A DNA stretch of 64,000 bases from Syngnathus acus (GCF_901709675.1 NC_051092.1:5274491-5338490), one strand, 5' to 3'. Shown: positions 1 to 13,125, numbered from the stretch's first letter. The notes: generated by a model from the sequence alone, not told the origin. Translations and numbers: made by a program.

Positions 1-887
1 ATGGTTCTGTGGGTGTCTCAGTTTGTATTTGTGAGCGAGACAGAGAGAGGGAGTGCGAGAACAAGAGACAGTGTCACACATATACATCTCTCTCTCTCTC
101 CCTCTCTTTTGCTCGTGCTCTCTCTCACACATGCACCCGTGCACTCGTGCCTTGCTTACTGGGTCACTTTGCTTCACAAAAGTTCAAAGTTGCACTGTAA
201 ACATTCTTTGTTGTGGCCAGTTTGTGATGGGCAGATGGAGAGGGTGGCCAGTTCAACTGGTTGTTGATTGATAGTCAAATGTTTTGTGTTGTTGAATAAG
301 GAATCCGCGATTATTCATACTTATGACTATATAATAAATACAGACCTAGGCAGTGTCAATAATATCAATATATTTTTTGCTTATTTACTTGAGGTTATTA
401 AACCAAGAAACCTTACTGGGCCAGTCAGTGGTATCATGGGCTTGCTGTTACCCCTTGGACTGGGTAACGCCCTCTTTGCAAGCGCCCTGCATGTGCCCTC
501 TGAGTATTGAGGTGGGTGCAGGCACTGGTTCTGCACTGAAAAAGGTTCCAAATAATCCAAATTCAAATAAAATGTTGACATTGGGACATTGTGTAAAATG
601 CTTGAATGTCCATTCATATTGAAAAGCCAGTATTAATTTTAAAAATATGCAAAATATTGGTTTGTTGGAGTGCCCTTCCATTTGAAACGTCTGATGACAG
701 GGAGAGCAAGATGGAGAGGCATAAAAGGAAGAGCTCAGTGGCACAAAATCGCTAAAGGAAGGAGGCGCTAGATCTTCAACGGTTTTCAAAGTGATTTAAA
801 GACAGTGCCTAGTGTTGGGCCCATAAAGAGAATAGTACCCCAACATTTTCGAGATCTTGTTTATCCTTATTGTATCGTGACATAGCT

Positions 888-1201
888 GGCATGGTGGAGC
901 ACTGGTGAGCATGTCTGCCTCACAGTGCAGAGGTGGTGAGTCCAATTCTGTCTTGAGCCTTCCTTCGTGGAGTTTGCATGTTGTCTCCGTGCCTGTGTTT
1001 GTTTCCTCTGGGTACTCCAGTTTCCTCCCACATCCCAAAAAGGTGTATGGTAGGCCGATGGAACACTCCAAATTGCCCATAGGAAAGCGTGTGAGTGTTA
1101 ATGGTTGTGCCCTGCGATTGTCTTTCAACCAATTCAGGGTGTCACCCGCCTGCTCCCCGTAGTCAGCTGGGATAAACGGTAAGGAAAATGAATAGATGGA
1201 T
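888..1201 (+). mobile_element. Teleost tRNA-headed SINE-like repeat, copy 1
   Basis: Head GGTGGAGCACTGGTGAGCA resembles a tRNA A-box. The body has GTTTGCATGTT, TTTCCTCCCACATCCCAAAA and the tail AGTCAGCTGGGATAAACGGT. The same consensus recurs seven more times in this window. This copy is diverged and lies upstream of pard6a. Confidence 0.7.
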
Positions 1202-3757
1202 GCTTTTAACAAGCTACTAGAAAGTTGTTTAAAAAACATGCATCACACAGTTAAAATCTAATTTTTTTTACAACAAACATAGAGCCATATCCACACATTA
1301 ACACTGTCGAGTGGCGACACGTTCGTCTGATTCCGCGAAATTTAGGTGAACCCTATATGGTCTTAAATGGCTTATAATTTCAGTGGACCAGCCAGGATGT
1401 TTCTTGCATTGCGTCAGCATCAGGCAGTGGCGTGCTGGGACCATTTTCCAACCCAGGAGTTTCAAATCCAACTGGCCCAATGGCAGCTGCACAGGGATAA
1501 TAGAGTATCACTATATCACTATTTATGTGCTGACTGTGGATGTCCATCACAGAAAGTGACAAGTTAAAATAAGAAAGGTTTCTCACACTCACCACAACAT
1601 TTTAATGTCATTATGAAGGCCCCCTAAAGAAGCAAAGCAATGTGGTACTACGATCTGTGTTGATCGGTGCTGTCAACAGGCTTGTAGCTGATGTTAAATT
1701 CATGCTCGTCGATCCGGTGTCTGATTAAAATGTCCACACGATGAACACAGCCATAAACGCCGAGGTATTTTAATTCAAATGAATCACTGGAAATACCATA
1801 ATACTTACCAGAAGAACGGTAGTAACATGACAGCAACACGACAGATACCGGGATCTTAATGTCATCATTGTGTACGAGGCCGCAATCTTTGGCCCCCCTG
1901 AATGACTATAGTGACATCTAGTGGTTGAAATAAGCATTTTGGCCCCTACACTAAAGGCATGTTGACGGTGGAAAAATCACATGAAGAGCAAAAGGGGTAA
2001 AAACATTTTAATTAAAATACTGAAAATAAACAAATATATTTGACCTTTGCTGGGGGAAAAAATTACAAACCTTACAAATTATATACAGAACACAACCAAA
2101 ACTTGCTTTAAATGATACACCAAATGAACCAAGCAATCAGAGATAGCCGAAGTGCAGTTGAACAAACATTCTAGTCACTACAGCATCAATGTGTGCCGTA
2201 GGAGTGCGCTAGTATCTGCAACTTTGCTGCTGCTCAGATACCACAAAAAGCATGCAATTAATGAGTTAGTAGGTTGGCAACCTTGGTTTCTAAACCATTC
2301 GTTCGTACATTGTTAATTTAATCACACACGTTTACTGTTTTGTGGATTTTGAGTTGACGACTACGTCAAAACAATAAAAACTGTAAAACGTTGGAGAGGA
2401 CGATGCAAAAGCTTGCATGCTACCTAATAAAAAATATCGTGGGATGTCAAACCACCCTGCTAAACAAACAGACAGACAGACAGCATGGTTTTATTGTGTT
2501 TTCATGCTAGTCTTACTTTTTTTTCACGCTCCTTTATGTATTTTTTATCTGATCTAACATTAATTCGTTGGCATATTATGCTTGACATTGCACTACAAAA
2601 AATCATGTGGCCACAAATCTAAGCAATGCTCTTGAGGTCAGCATTCCCCTGAAATTTGTTTAGGAACTTTTTACCCCAAAACAGATCTGTATCTTGCTTC
2701 AATATGTATCTTTTAATTGGTTTGTGCAGAAAAAAAAGCTTCATCCATGATTTACAAAGTAATGTAACCTTAATCAGTTGGCATTTATTTTCCAATAATC
2801 GTTCTCATTTTCAGGCAAAGATTTTTTATTAGTTTTTAACCAGCGAAACATTTAAATGAAAGAAATGTTATTTCTGGACCAAACTAAATTATTCTCTTCC
2901 TTTGAGTAGCCCACCCTCCCTCGCTCTACAAAACTGTTTCATTAACTTCACTGATTTAATTTACAATTAAATATCTAATTGTAAAGTTACTGCGCTATCA
3001 ATGTGTAAATGTATGGGCAGATGTGTGACCAGCAAATAAAGTAATGCTTTTAATTTCATTGTTCTCCGATGTTTATTAGTGGGTGAAAGTCACATTAACC
3101 TTTCCATCGGCCCTGACATTTCCTTTCCTCCTAAATGGAGAATTAAAGACCATTGGAAAGTCATTAGTGAAATTTACTGCATCTCTTGGCTGGCCAGCCA
3201 TTAAACAGTCTGTAAGACCTATTGCACAGTTTAGAATCTTATGGCAAATAACTTTTTATTTGTGGAAATAAGCACTGACGATTGAAAAACATGTAATGAA
3301 TGATTTAAGAGTTTATATTTTCATACAATTAGGTCCAGAAGTAGTTGTCTTAGTAGAAGACTTATGAATGACATATTATGAGCGAGACAGTTTGAAGTGT
3401 GCCGAAAGGCGCATATTAACCCTAACATTTGCTTGCACTTTTACTGAAATAGTTTTGCATTTTCCTATTTGTTTCTAAGTATTTCATTCATTTCACCAAA
3501 TAACTTTATTCAAGTGGATAATGGCATATCTTCATGCAGTCAGTATAAATCACGCTGTTATGTGAAGTTATTCTGAATAACTACATTCATGTAATAATAA
3601 ATCAATCTAAATAATATATGTTTTTAATCTTGTAAATTGCCATTCACGGACTGTGTCTCCACGCGGTCGCCATTGTCGCGTGACGTGTCTTTGCTGCTTT
3701 GCCTTTGATGACTTGTATCTTGTCGCACTTATTGGTTTTCTTTTGTGGCAGGATTGG
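1202..3757. other. No gene seen upstream of pard6a
   Basis: AT-rich sequence with a short ACAG repeat near 2468. Short open frames on both strands show no recognisable family and no splice pattern. Confidence 0.5.
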
Positions 3758-3944
3758 TTCAGGAGAAGTGCAGGTCTCCTCTGATGGAGCTTTAACTGGT
3801 CCAGGAGAGGCACATGTCGCCTCTGATGGAGATTGGATTGGTCCAGGAGAGGCACTGGTCACCTCCGATGGAGATGGGACTGGTCCAGGAGAGGTACTGG
3901 TCACCTATGATGGAGATGGGATTGGTCCAGGAAAGGCACTTCTT
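3758..3944. repeat. 42-bp minisatellite, about 4.4 copies
   Basis: Tandem units start GGTCCAGGAGAGGCACTGGT and end GATGGAGATGGGACT. The 42-bp period equals 14 codons, so both strands stay open (for example SPSEVTSASPGPIQ on minus). It lies just inside the minus-strand LTR element and may be part of that element's leader or gag-like region (inference). Confidence 0.8.
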
Positions 3945-4037
3945 CCCAGGTCTTTCTTTTCCAGGTCCTTCTAATGGACGCTGGCTTGTCGACAATGCAG
4001 GACGTCGTCCTCCGTCCACCAGCAGTGGGTATGAGGG

Positions 4038-4055
4038 ATCCGGGTCACGGCACCA
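4038..4055 (-). other. tRNA-His-type primer binding site
   Basis: The minus strand reads TGGTGCCGTGACCCGGAT three bases past the LTR end. This differs by one base from the tRNA-His primer binding site I remember for HERV-H-like elements. Confidence 0.6.
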
Positions 4056-4058
4056 AAA

Positions 4059-4472
4059 TGTTAGAGATGTGCTCACTCTAACTTATTTTGCAAGAACCAC
4101 ACGGGAGACAGTATGCCCTTTTAAACACTTGCAAGTGGAGAGTCATTCGTCGCTGTGCATACAGCGATGATCGAATGAGGTCTGACTCTAGATTCTTGCA
4201 AGAGAGTATTTATTGAGAGAAAGCAGCATGGGGGTGAGATTGGTCAGGATGGGGGTGAACCCCTGGCTGCTGGTCAAAGCATAGCAGGGGGTCTTTTACG
4301 ACGTTGGGGGAAACAGAACAACTTTGATTGCTTCGTCTGCAGCTGGTCAATCAGTTCAAAGGATCTTAGAACTTTGTTCTACTACTTTGTTAAGACAGGA
4401 CAAGTTTGGTTAATTATTACAGGTTACATTCCAACATAATCATAGGATCAAATTAATCTATCAACCCTAACA
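4059..4472 (-). mobile_element. LTR of a retroelement (minus strand), 5' LTR position
   Basis: On the minus strand the 414-bp segment begins TGTTAGGG and ends CTCTAACA, the TG...CA form with short inverted ends. An AATAAA (4209-4214 on the plus strand as TTTATT) lies in the 3' half. Immediately past its 3' end is a primer-binding-site match, which marks it as a 5' LTR. No second LTR is seen at lower coordinates and the two flanks show no target duplication, so the element is truncated or rearranged. No gag, pol or env reading frame is recognised. An endogenous retrovirus or other LTR retrotransposon are both possible. Confidence 0.65.
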
Positions 4473-4799
4473 TATAGCATGTCGTGTTTTAATTTTAATA
4501 ATTTTAAATAAAGCGGCTGGAATTTTACCTCTCACGACCCCGTATTGTCTAATAAAAGTCACGCTTTTTTGTCCGACCTGGCGTCACCCTTCTGTACACC
4601 GAAGGGCAGGTGGGATTGGCTGATATGACGCAACCGTGGATTTCAGCGGTAGAAAAAAAATGGGATGGATTGCAAACATCATCATATTTTATATTTTGAA
4701 AGCTAATTTAACATTTTGATTTCAGTAGGTCCATTTTTTACTTTGATAATATAACAAAATTATTTATGACTTCAATTGTGTAAACAAATGTCAGATTTG

Positions 4800-4867
4800 T
4801 CCGCGAGCCAGACGCAGTCACCAAAAGAGCCGTATCTGGCTCGCGAGCCATAGGTTCCCGACCCCTG
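4800..4867. mobile_element. hAT-type MITE, one end only
   Basis: GAGCCGTATCTGGCTCGCGAGCCATAGGTTCCCGACCCCTG matches the right end of the complete MITE at 12898-13125, given here as adjoining motifs GTATCTGGCTCGCGAGCC and GGTTCCCGACCCCTG. The other end and a target duplication were not found. Confidence 0.55.
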
Positions 4868-5239
4868 CCCTAGCGGCACAGTCAAAGGCGCAGTGAAATA
4901 CACGTGAGTCACAATTTGTCCTACTTTACAGTACGTACTTCGTATTGATGATTTAAATTATTATTTTACTTTAGTTATTTGTAAGAAAGCATTTACTTCT
5001 CTTTGACAAACAAATGCTTGGGCCTGAAAACTGGTTTTGTATTGAAACCAAAGAATAATAATGGTAATGAAATAAAGGTTTCTACTTCACGGATTTCACC
5101 TATCACGGGTTCTTTTTGGAACGTAACCCAGCGAAAAACGAGGGATTACTGTACTCTAACCTTTGCGGGTGGGCGCGGGCACGCACGCACACACCAGTGT
5201 ATTATGGTTGGAAGCAATTCTGTGTTGGTATGACATTGT

Positions 5240-5570
5240 TTTGAAGGCGTGCCGTCATCTTCCACCATGCCCCGCCCTCCGCCTGCAGCCTTCTCGGATT
5301 GGAGGTGGATCCGCATCTTGGCTCCGGTTTAGCTCACAACACTCAATGCAGAAGATCCCACCTGTTTCGGTGGCAATGGATTTTAGCCCATCAGCCTTTG
5401 ACACAACACACCAGAAACCAAAACGCGAGTGTTATGCTAAGTGAATTTCGCCGTGGCTCTCTCATGCCTCTATGCTGTTGGAACTGCTTTAACCGGAGCG
5501 GACGAGGGAAACATATTTCTGAATGATTTTCGTCGGAGTGCCGCAGTTTGTCTTCCAAACCGAGACAAGA
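5240..5570 (+). promoter_or_regulatory. Probable pard6a promoter / 5'UTR region
   Basis: This GC-richer stretch lies directly upstream of the first coding exon. It contains a GC box (CCCCGCCC at about 5270) and an inverted CCAAT motif (ATTGG at about 5295). No TATA box is evident. The transcription start cannot be placed from sequence. Confidence 0.35.
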
Positions 5571-8500
5571 ATGTCACGACAACAGCAGACGTCGTTCAAA
5601 GCCTCGGACAGCGTGGTCGAGGTCAAAAGTAAAGTGAGTAAGTCGGTGGAATGATGTTGGCTTGATGACATACGATGCCCTGATTGCTAATGCTTATTGT
5701 CCTCCGGAAAATGCAGTTATTTGACATTTAAATACCCTGAACGCGTTTTTATATTTGACATAACGTCGTATTTTGATGCCGATGATGATGATGATTGCGA
5801 CATGTGTCGCTTGACTCCTCCAGCAAGCAGCCGAAGAATGTATGTTCCGCATAGTTATCAGACAGTGTTTGAAAAACCAGTTTACATTTTGGTAAACAAT
5901 GTAGGGTTAGGGCTAGAAATATTCCACGCGCCCCATTTCACACACACAAACACACACGCAGGTATGTATGCACGCAAGCACAGACACACTCACGCACGCG
6001 CACACACACACACATACACATTCACATACACATACACATTCACATACACACACACACACACACCCCTCTGCTCAGCCAGATTTATTGTGTGACGTCATCA
6101 TCTCACGCACCAACATAATGACATAAATTGACTCCTACAGTACTAAGACCAGACCAAAGACCACATTTTCAACATTGAACATTGTGTGCATTGTCTCGCA
6201 CAGACAAATTCTCAGTTCAACAAAGTCCACAAACAAAAACAATAATTTACAATAGCGTTTTTTCACTTACTATGTGTGGCGGGACAGACCATTCGTTTTA
6301 ATTTGTCGTTTTTTAGGAGACAAGATTTCAATAACGTCACTGAGGCATTTTTTAATGAACTCCCCTTCATTGTATGGCTTTTTAGGCCGTGCAATGTTCC
6401 AAGCCAGTTGAAACAATGCAAGCGTGACAGTCTCTGAGTGCTTTGTCATTTTTTGGAACCTTTGTTTCTGCCTGACTTTTCAAAGTGTCCAACTTGCGCT
6501 TGCGAAATTCAGTCCCTTTTGGAAAGTCCTTATCGACGTTAGCATGAAGTGAGCTGAAGTGGCGCTGAAGAAATGCGCAAATGAAAAATTGATTAAAAAA
6601 GGCGGGGTTTTTTAGTCTTGAAACGGATTAATTTTTTTCCCATTATTTGTAATGGGAAAATAGATTCGGAATTTGACCCATTCGCTCCTCGAACCGCCTT
6701 CTGGAACGGATTGTGGTCGAAAACCGAGGTTTGACTGTACTTTTTATTTAACATGGCCTGACTGAAACACAAATGCAATAAACCAAACAACATGACAGGC
6801 TGTGTAAATAAAAGAGCTTAAAGTTTTTGTGCAAATGTCACAGTGGTTGTCAAAATAAATCTCTATCATAACAGACACAACCTTAAAAATGAACTAATAA
6901 ATTAAAGCAATCAGAAATAAAATGGAGAAATATTCTGAATTGTCTTGTAGTGCAATTGGTCTTTTTTTTTTTGCAAATGTCAGAAAATACTTTTTTACTG
7001 TTAGCGATAGCCTTTGTTATTTGCTGGGCTCGAGTAAAGTTTGCCAGTAACTTCCTACGTGCAAATGCAGTGTCGTGCTGCAATTGTAGCCGATACAGAC
7101 TTAGCATCTGTGTGGTGTCTCGTTAGATGGTTTCTGAGATTCGTGGCGTTGCCCCAATATTTCACTTTCATGCCGCAAATATTACATATTGTTTTGCTCT
7201 TATCCAGTTCATTGCTCCTTTCGTGTTTTTTGAAACCAAAATGTTTCCAAACACCTGTGTTTCCGATGCTTCCGCGATGTTGTTGTGTTAAGACATTCAC
7301 CAGCAAAACTGTAGTCCCTCAGTGACGTCAGTACTGGCAGAATGCCTTTCTCTGTTTAAAGGATAAAACATGAATGGAAAAGTAAATATTACATTGTAAT
7401 TCATATCCTCAATCTGCCACACAGACGTATTGTTTCATTGTTTAAAATAGCATTTCTTGCTGTTCAATGTCTTGTTCACAGTTTGACGCAGAATACCGCC
7501 GCTTTGCTTTCAAGAGGAACTGCCCAGGTGGCTTCCAAGAGTTCTATAGCCTCCTCCAAACTATCCATCGCATCCCTGAAGTAGACATGTTATTGGGATA
7601 TGCAGATGACCATGGAGACCTTCTTCCAATCAACAATGATGATAACTTCCACAAAGCTGTCTCATCAGCAAATCCCTTACTTCGCATTATCATAACCAAG
7701 AAAGGTAAGAATGTAATTATACAGTATTCTGTCGTATTTTTTTTAATAGACAGTTAAAAATTGATAAAGGCTCTAAACCTGGGATATGCATTGAAAACCA
7801 TTTCCTTAATAAATATTTATTTTATAATCATAATTTTAAAATAACTATAATAATCCATGGAGCATAGAAAACAGTCATAAAAGGACCACTTTTTATCAGG
7901 GATGCATTGATACCACTTTTTTCAAACTGAATACGAGTACCAACATTTGCATTTGAATACTTGCCATTACGAAGTACCAATATTTGAAAATACCTTTGTC
8001 TCTTAATCGCGATGAAAATGTGTTTTATTTCAATCAAATATTCTTCAACAACACAAACTGACATGTTTCACAGCTTTTAAACTAACACCTTGTCATTACA
8101 ACATGACCATTCTAACAGAATAGTGTCACGATTTCGTAAACTGAATTGAAATACTGTGATATTAAATGTTGATGTAATATTCTAATTTGCACTGAGATGG
8201 ATTTAATGACTATTCTACTATAAGCAAGACTATTGCTAGTAATAAGCCAGCAATGTTATTTCCCTAAAATGACAGCTTGTCAATGTGCTAAATGTAGTAA
8301 TTGTAAAGCCAACAAACAACACTCCTTAAATTTTGAAAGTCAGGTGCAGGGTTCTGGTGAAATTGATTTGTTTTTTTCTATGTGTCTCTGTGTGGGAAAC
8401 AATAGTATTTTGGGGCTTGGCCTGAAGAAAATCTAGTCCTAAATACCTTCAAATTAGAGTAAAACATAATAGTAAAACACTTTAACTTCTTAACATACTA

Positions 8501-11500
8501 TATTTCCCCGACCGTTTGATTTTTCTCTGCTATTTTGGAACCCCTTATCCAAATGACCGACACTCTTACTTGCCCTAAAAAGTTCCCATAAATGGCACAA
8601 ATGTAAAATTATTCCTGAGAAAAGAGTATGAGCAGTAGGGATAATTTTAGAAACGTTTGAAATGCACATTTGTTTGTTTTTTCAAAATTCAACAAAGATG
8701 GCAGGCACTTGTCATGTTAGTCTGAAAATTAGAACTGCCAACTCAAACCATGGTTACTGTTTTCAAAGGTCCTAACACTTTCCCGGCTGACTCAGCAGTC
8801 AGTTGGCAAACGCTGCCATAGCAGCAACAACAGTCTGACCACTTGCACAGTACAATGATATCCAGTACGAGAGCTGTATCAAATATTCTGCCTTTTCCAA
8901 GGTCATAAAGCCCAATCTTGTCAGAGAGGTGTTAATTTAACAATATGATGATTGTTTTGGCTATAGCTTTTAGTGGTGTTAAACCACACTGCATTATAGT
9001 GAGCTGTCTCTATTATTTCCATAACTTACTACGAATGATTTTACGATGATTACACATCTTTCCGTATGTACAGTATCTGACTTTTTCATGGAAACTGTTA
9101 GCTTACAGCCACCATGAACATGATTTTAAATACGAAAAAATGTTTCTCTTTTCTCCATCTTCTTCTGTCAGAGGATGAACCTGCAATTTTCGCCACTAAC
9201 TCCCTCCAGAGGCGGAAAAAAGGCTTGGGTTTGACAGGTCTCCGTACGGCTGGTTCAATGTCTACCCACTCAAAGAGCAAAATGGGTCTCATGATTGGTC
9301 GACCACAGAACTTCCGTCAAATTTCATCGATTATTGACGTGGATATCCTACCCGAGACACATCGCCGAGTACGGCTCCACAAGCACGGTACCCGTAAACC
9401 TCTGGGCTTCTACATTCGAGATGGGGCCAGTATGAGAGTGACGCCTTATGGTGTAGAAAAGGTAACATTCATCATTTGATATTAAAATACTGCACTGATT
9501 AAATGGTGTAACACATTCCAATGTTTCAATTCAATTGAACACATTGTTGGGTGCTTCGAAACGAAATGATTACAGAATGTATGGTTTGTGGCCGGCACGC
9601 ACAGTGGCGCACTGGCTAGCACGTCTGTCTCATAGTTCTGAGGTGCAGGGTTTGTTTCGGGTTCTGGCCTTCCTGTGTGTAATTTGCATGTTCGGCCCGT
9701 GTCTGCGCGAGTTTCCTCGGGGTACTCCAGTTTCCTCGCTGTCTGGCGACCAGTCCAGGGTGTACCCTGCCTGCTGTGCTAAGATGGCTGGGCTTGGCTC
9801 CAGCTTCCCTGCGACCCTCGTGAGGATAAGCGGTCTGCAAGAATTCATGAATAAATGCATTGTTTGACCTTTTCCAGGAGCCTATCGTAACTTCTACAAT
9901 GCCTTCTGTAGCTGTCAAGATGTACTTTTGATAGAGGTTGATGTACGCATGTGTCCCTTTGTTGTATTTACTTTATCCCTTTCACTGCCATAGGTTCCAG
10001 GAGTGTTCATATCCCGCCTTGTGCGTGGTGGTCTTGCAGAGAGTACTGGGCTCTTGGGAGTTAACGATGAGATTCTTGAGGTCAATGGTATTGATGTTAC
10101 AGGAAAATCTTTAGACCAGGTAAATTCCAAATAATAACACAAAACTGTTCCGATATCATCATCCATTTGTAAAAAAATATTTTGACTCTTGTATTCATGC
10201 CTTGGCCTACATATGTCATGTGTTTTCTCCTCACCTTCTGTACTACTAACAGAAGTACAGGTATTTTAAATAGATAGTTGATGGGCTTATTTAGATTTTC
10301 TATCACTTCATGTGAACCATTTTCAGAAAAGAAGCCTTGATATTTCAGTATCTAATTTTAAAGTTAATTGTCATGAACATAGACAAGAAACATAGGCGGC
10401 TTGGTGGCGGGTTCGATTCCACCTCCGGCCCTCCCTGTATGGAGTTTCCATGTTCTCCCCATGTCCGCGTGGGTTTTCTCAGGGCACTCCGGTTTCCTCC
10501 CACATCCCAAAAACATGCTTGGTAGGCCGATTGAGCACTCCAGATTGTCCCTAGGTGTGAGTGGGAATGGTTGTTCGTCTCTGCGTGCCCTGCGATTGGC
10601 TGGCAAACGGTTCAGGGTGTCCCCCGATGACGGCGGGGATAAGCTCCAGCCCGCCCGCGACCCCCGTGGGGACAAAGCGGTACAGAAAATGGATGGATGT
10701 CATGAACATCGCATAATAATTATAATGCATTGGATTTTTACGGGGCTTTTTCGGACAATTCAACAGTCAAACGACTCGCAATCAATACATTGTTCATGCA
10801 CTCGCACATTTACACTTGGCGGCCATAAACTACTGTTACAGTACTTCAATCAAATATTACCACAAGGAATTTTCTTAGTCTACCTATGAAATCGTTTTTG
10901 TAACCGAAATGGGGACGTTATGCTACTAGTGACAGTTACCATCAGTTGTGCTAGCAAGCTGAGCCCGTAAAACAAGGCTCACTATGTTCTCCCGGTTGTA
11001 ATGTTTGTATTCCAGCTCTTGCTTTTTGCATTTTGTTCCTGTGACATAATCGTAAATGGAGACCAATCCATGTTGGTTTTGTTTCTTTGTCATCGAAATC
11101 AGCAGCAGCAAAGTGTGTTTTTGCTCTGCGATCATAATAGAGTAAATTATGCATTCCGAGAAATGCCAAACCTATTCATCAACACTCACAAGCATGCTTG
11201 TTTGCATCTTTAATATATCAGAACTTGCAACCTATCTTCCCATATCGTTTCAGGTGACAGACATGATGGTGGCCAACAGCCACAATCTTATAGTGACAGT
11301 GAAACCAGCTAACCAGAGGAACAATGTCATGCATCGAGGGAGTAAAACAACAGGAAATTCTGGTTCTTTTGGCTCAAATGGATCTACAGGCTCCGCTCTG
11401 TCACATGATTCAACGAGTCCTGCCACTCACAGCACCCCCATCACTGCAAGGTTTGACATGTCATTCCTTCTCAGAACTCCACACCCTTAAAACTGCTGGG

Positions 11501-12771
11501 TTGTAAATCGAAGCGGCCCAGGAAGTTGGGTCAGTTAGATCCACCTTTCGGCTGTTTTGCAAAAAAAAAAAAAAAAAAAAATGTTTGGTCAGTCTAATTT
11601 TTAACCCAAACTGGGTTTTTTTAGCCCATTTTTAAGGGTGTAATTGGGTTTTACTCTCCACATGTTCACCACCAGTTCTGATTTGGTGTTAGTAAATCTC
11701 TGGTGTCAGGCAGAATACTCATACCAAGACCAAATTGTATTTGAAGTCTCCTTTAGGAGACACCTACAGTTTACCAATTCACAGTAGGTGTGAAATGGCT
11801 CAGGTGGTAGAATGGTTGGCTCCCAACCTGTGAGTTGCTGGTTTGTTCCTCAACCCTTAAGGGGATTTTTTCTTCTGCGCTAAACTACCGTGAAATAGAA
11901 TGCAAGTCAGATTTATTCAAAAACTCTCCTTGAAAACTTTACTAACAATTTCTGTGTGAAGTAAATATCACTAATTTGTTTCAATGTAATTTTTTTAGAA
12001 CACACACACACACGCACACGCACATACACATTGATTGCCTGGCCACATTCTTTGTTTGACTGTCAAGGTAAAAGGTGCTCGACAGGGAGAGGACACAGGC
12101 ACTGTTGTTGTCCACTTGGTGTCGCCTTCCACACATGAACAGTTTTACTTTTGCTGCAGTGCAGCTCAAGCTTCACTCCTCCCATGCTGACAAATGAGGC
12201 ACGTTGTGTGCAATAGCGTTGCAGTATATTCAACATATACAGCAATGTTTGTTGATCCTGGAGACGTTTGGACATGATTCTACTGCTGTGGAGTACTTTG
12301 CCAACGCTGACAATGACAAATGTTCTGTCACTCTGATTCAAAGTGGTTGGTGGTAAATATGTGAAATGAGACCTGTTTTGTTGTAGCCCAAAAATGTACT
12401 TAAATTTACATTTTTTTTAACGTTGGCTATCAAATGTATCTTTTCAAATATCAACAAAGCACCGGAACATAAACCCCGTGGTTTGTTCTGTCATATGTTT
12501 CAGTAACAGTATCGTAGAGGGTGACAGCGATGAAGAAGAAGATGATGATGGTGACCTCATCCTGGAAAGTGACTGTTTGACATTCTATCAACCACACAAC
12601 GTTACAAACCTCACCAGTGAAAGATTGCACAGCAGCCCTGTGGGTAGAACCCTTCAACAGAGCGTCTCCATGCCTGAATACATGGGATCAAACCTGAGGT
12701 CTGGTCAAAACGGACACCCAGGTCACAGCATTCAACGAAGCATGAGAGATGGCAATATAATAACAATGTGA
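5571..12771 (+). CDS. pard6a: Par-6 family cell polarity protein (pard6a-like), 6 coding exons
   Basis: Scaffold of the Par3-Par6-aPKC polarity complex; its PB1 domain binds aPKC and the semi-CRIB/PDZ unit binds GTP-Cdc42/Rac and Par3. CDS exons: 5571-5633, 7482-7704, 9172-9461, 9994-10119, 11254-11450, 12504-12771. All junctions are GT-AG and phases join to 388 residues, close to the family length. Exon 1 gives [20 protein letters not shown], matching the family N-terminus before the PB1 break. PB1 spans about residues 16-95, with the acidic OPCA segment [17 protein letters not shown] at 60-76. The semi-CRIB is at about 144-156 ([13 protein letters not shown]) and PDZ at about 160-256 ([23 protein letters not shown]). 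The variable tail has an acidic run and ends GNIITM. I prefer paralogue A because [12 protein letters not shown] and [10 protein letters not shown] resemble my memory of PARD6A, and human PARD6A is on 16q. The 3' end is uncertain; the first clear AATAAA is about 1 kb downstream. Confidence 0.93.
5938..6064. repeat. CA-rich microsatellite
   Basis: Imperfect (CA)n with CACGCA and CATACA variants, in pard6a intron 1. Confidence 0.9.
6600..6741 (-). mobile_element. Short MITE, copy A (CAGTCAAACCTCGGTTTTCG end)
   Basis: About 140 bp ending, on minus, with CAGTCAAACCTCGGTTTTCG and containing CGTTCCAGAAGGCGGTTCGA. An inverted-orientation second copy is at 60260-60392. Confidence 0.6.
6900..7306 (-). 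pseudogene. hAT transposase remnant with BED zinc finger
   Basis: The minus-strand reading frame from 7306 contains [13 protein letters not shown], then a CxxC (TICNICGMK) and HxxxxH ([10 protein letters not shown]) pair, the BED-finger layout of hAT/ZBED transposases. Downstream on minus, in a second frame, [18 protein letters not shown] follows, indicating a frameshift or degradation. No catalytic core or hAT-C domain is nearby. It lies in pard6a intron 1 in antisense. Confidence 0.65.
9593..9855 (+). mobile_element. Teleost SINE-like repeat, copy 2 (pard6a intron 3)
   Basis: Head CGCACTGGCTAGCACGTCTG, body GTACTCCAGTTTCCTCG and tail CGTGAGGATAAGCGGT. It is internally shortened relative to the copy at 21927. 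Confidence 0.7.
10393..10700 (+). mobile_element. Teleost SINE-like repeat, copy 3 (pard6a intron 4)
   Basis: The A-box part of the head is deleted; GGTTCGATTCC (B-box), CACATCCCAAAAACATGC and GACAAAGCGGTACAGAAAATG remain, with a GGATGG tail. Confidence 0.7.
11790..11870 (+). mobile_element. tRNA-like SINE head remnant
   Basis: GGCTCAGGTGGTAGAATGG and GCTGGTTTGTTCCTCAACCC are spaced like pol III A and B boxes. A related head is seen near 41855. Confidence 0.4.
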
Positions 12772-12819
12772 ACACAACCATGTCTTAACCTGACTATGAA
12801 ATAACATATGTAAAAAAAC

Positions 12820-12820
<1 letters not shown>

Positions 12821-12867
<47 letters not shown>
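12821..12867. repeat. (TA)n(CA)n microsatellite
   Basis: Compound dinucleotide repeat about 50 bp after the pard6a stop, likely in the 3'UTR. Confidence 0.9.
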
Positions 12868-12869
<2 letters not shown>

Positions 12870-12897
12870 CTATGATATGTAGGCGATCACTCTATAT

Positions 12898-13125
12898 CAG
12901 GGGTCGGGAACTTTTTTGGCGGACAAAGCCATACATGCCCATTTTTTACAAATAATTTTCCCGTGAGAGCCATACCATTTAAAAAAAAATCGATAGGCTA
13001 GATACAATTAAATGCATGTATTTTAATTAAGACCAATGATTTTTTGAGTGTACTAATGTATTCTTTTTAATAATGTCACCAAAAGAGCCATATCTGGCTC
13101 GCGAGCCATAGGTTCCCGACCCCTG
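12898..13125. mobile_element. hAT-type MITE with perfect 8-bp target duplication
   Basis: Starts CAGGGGTCGGGAAC and ends with the inverted copy GTTCCCGACCCCTG. The flanks carry identical CTCTATAT (12890-12897 and 13126-13133), the 8-bp duplication of hAT elements. It has no coding capacity. Confidence 0.9.

Noticed and set aside
5697-6092. 131-codon plus-strand frame in pard6a intron 1
   Set aside because: Its second half is the CA microsatellite and it conflicts with the pard6a exon structure.
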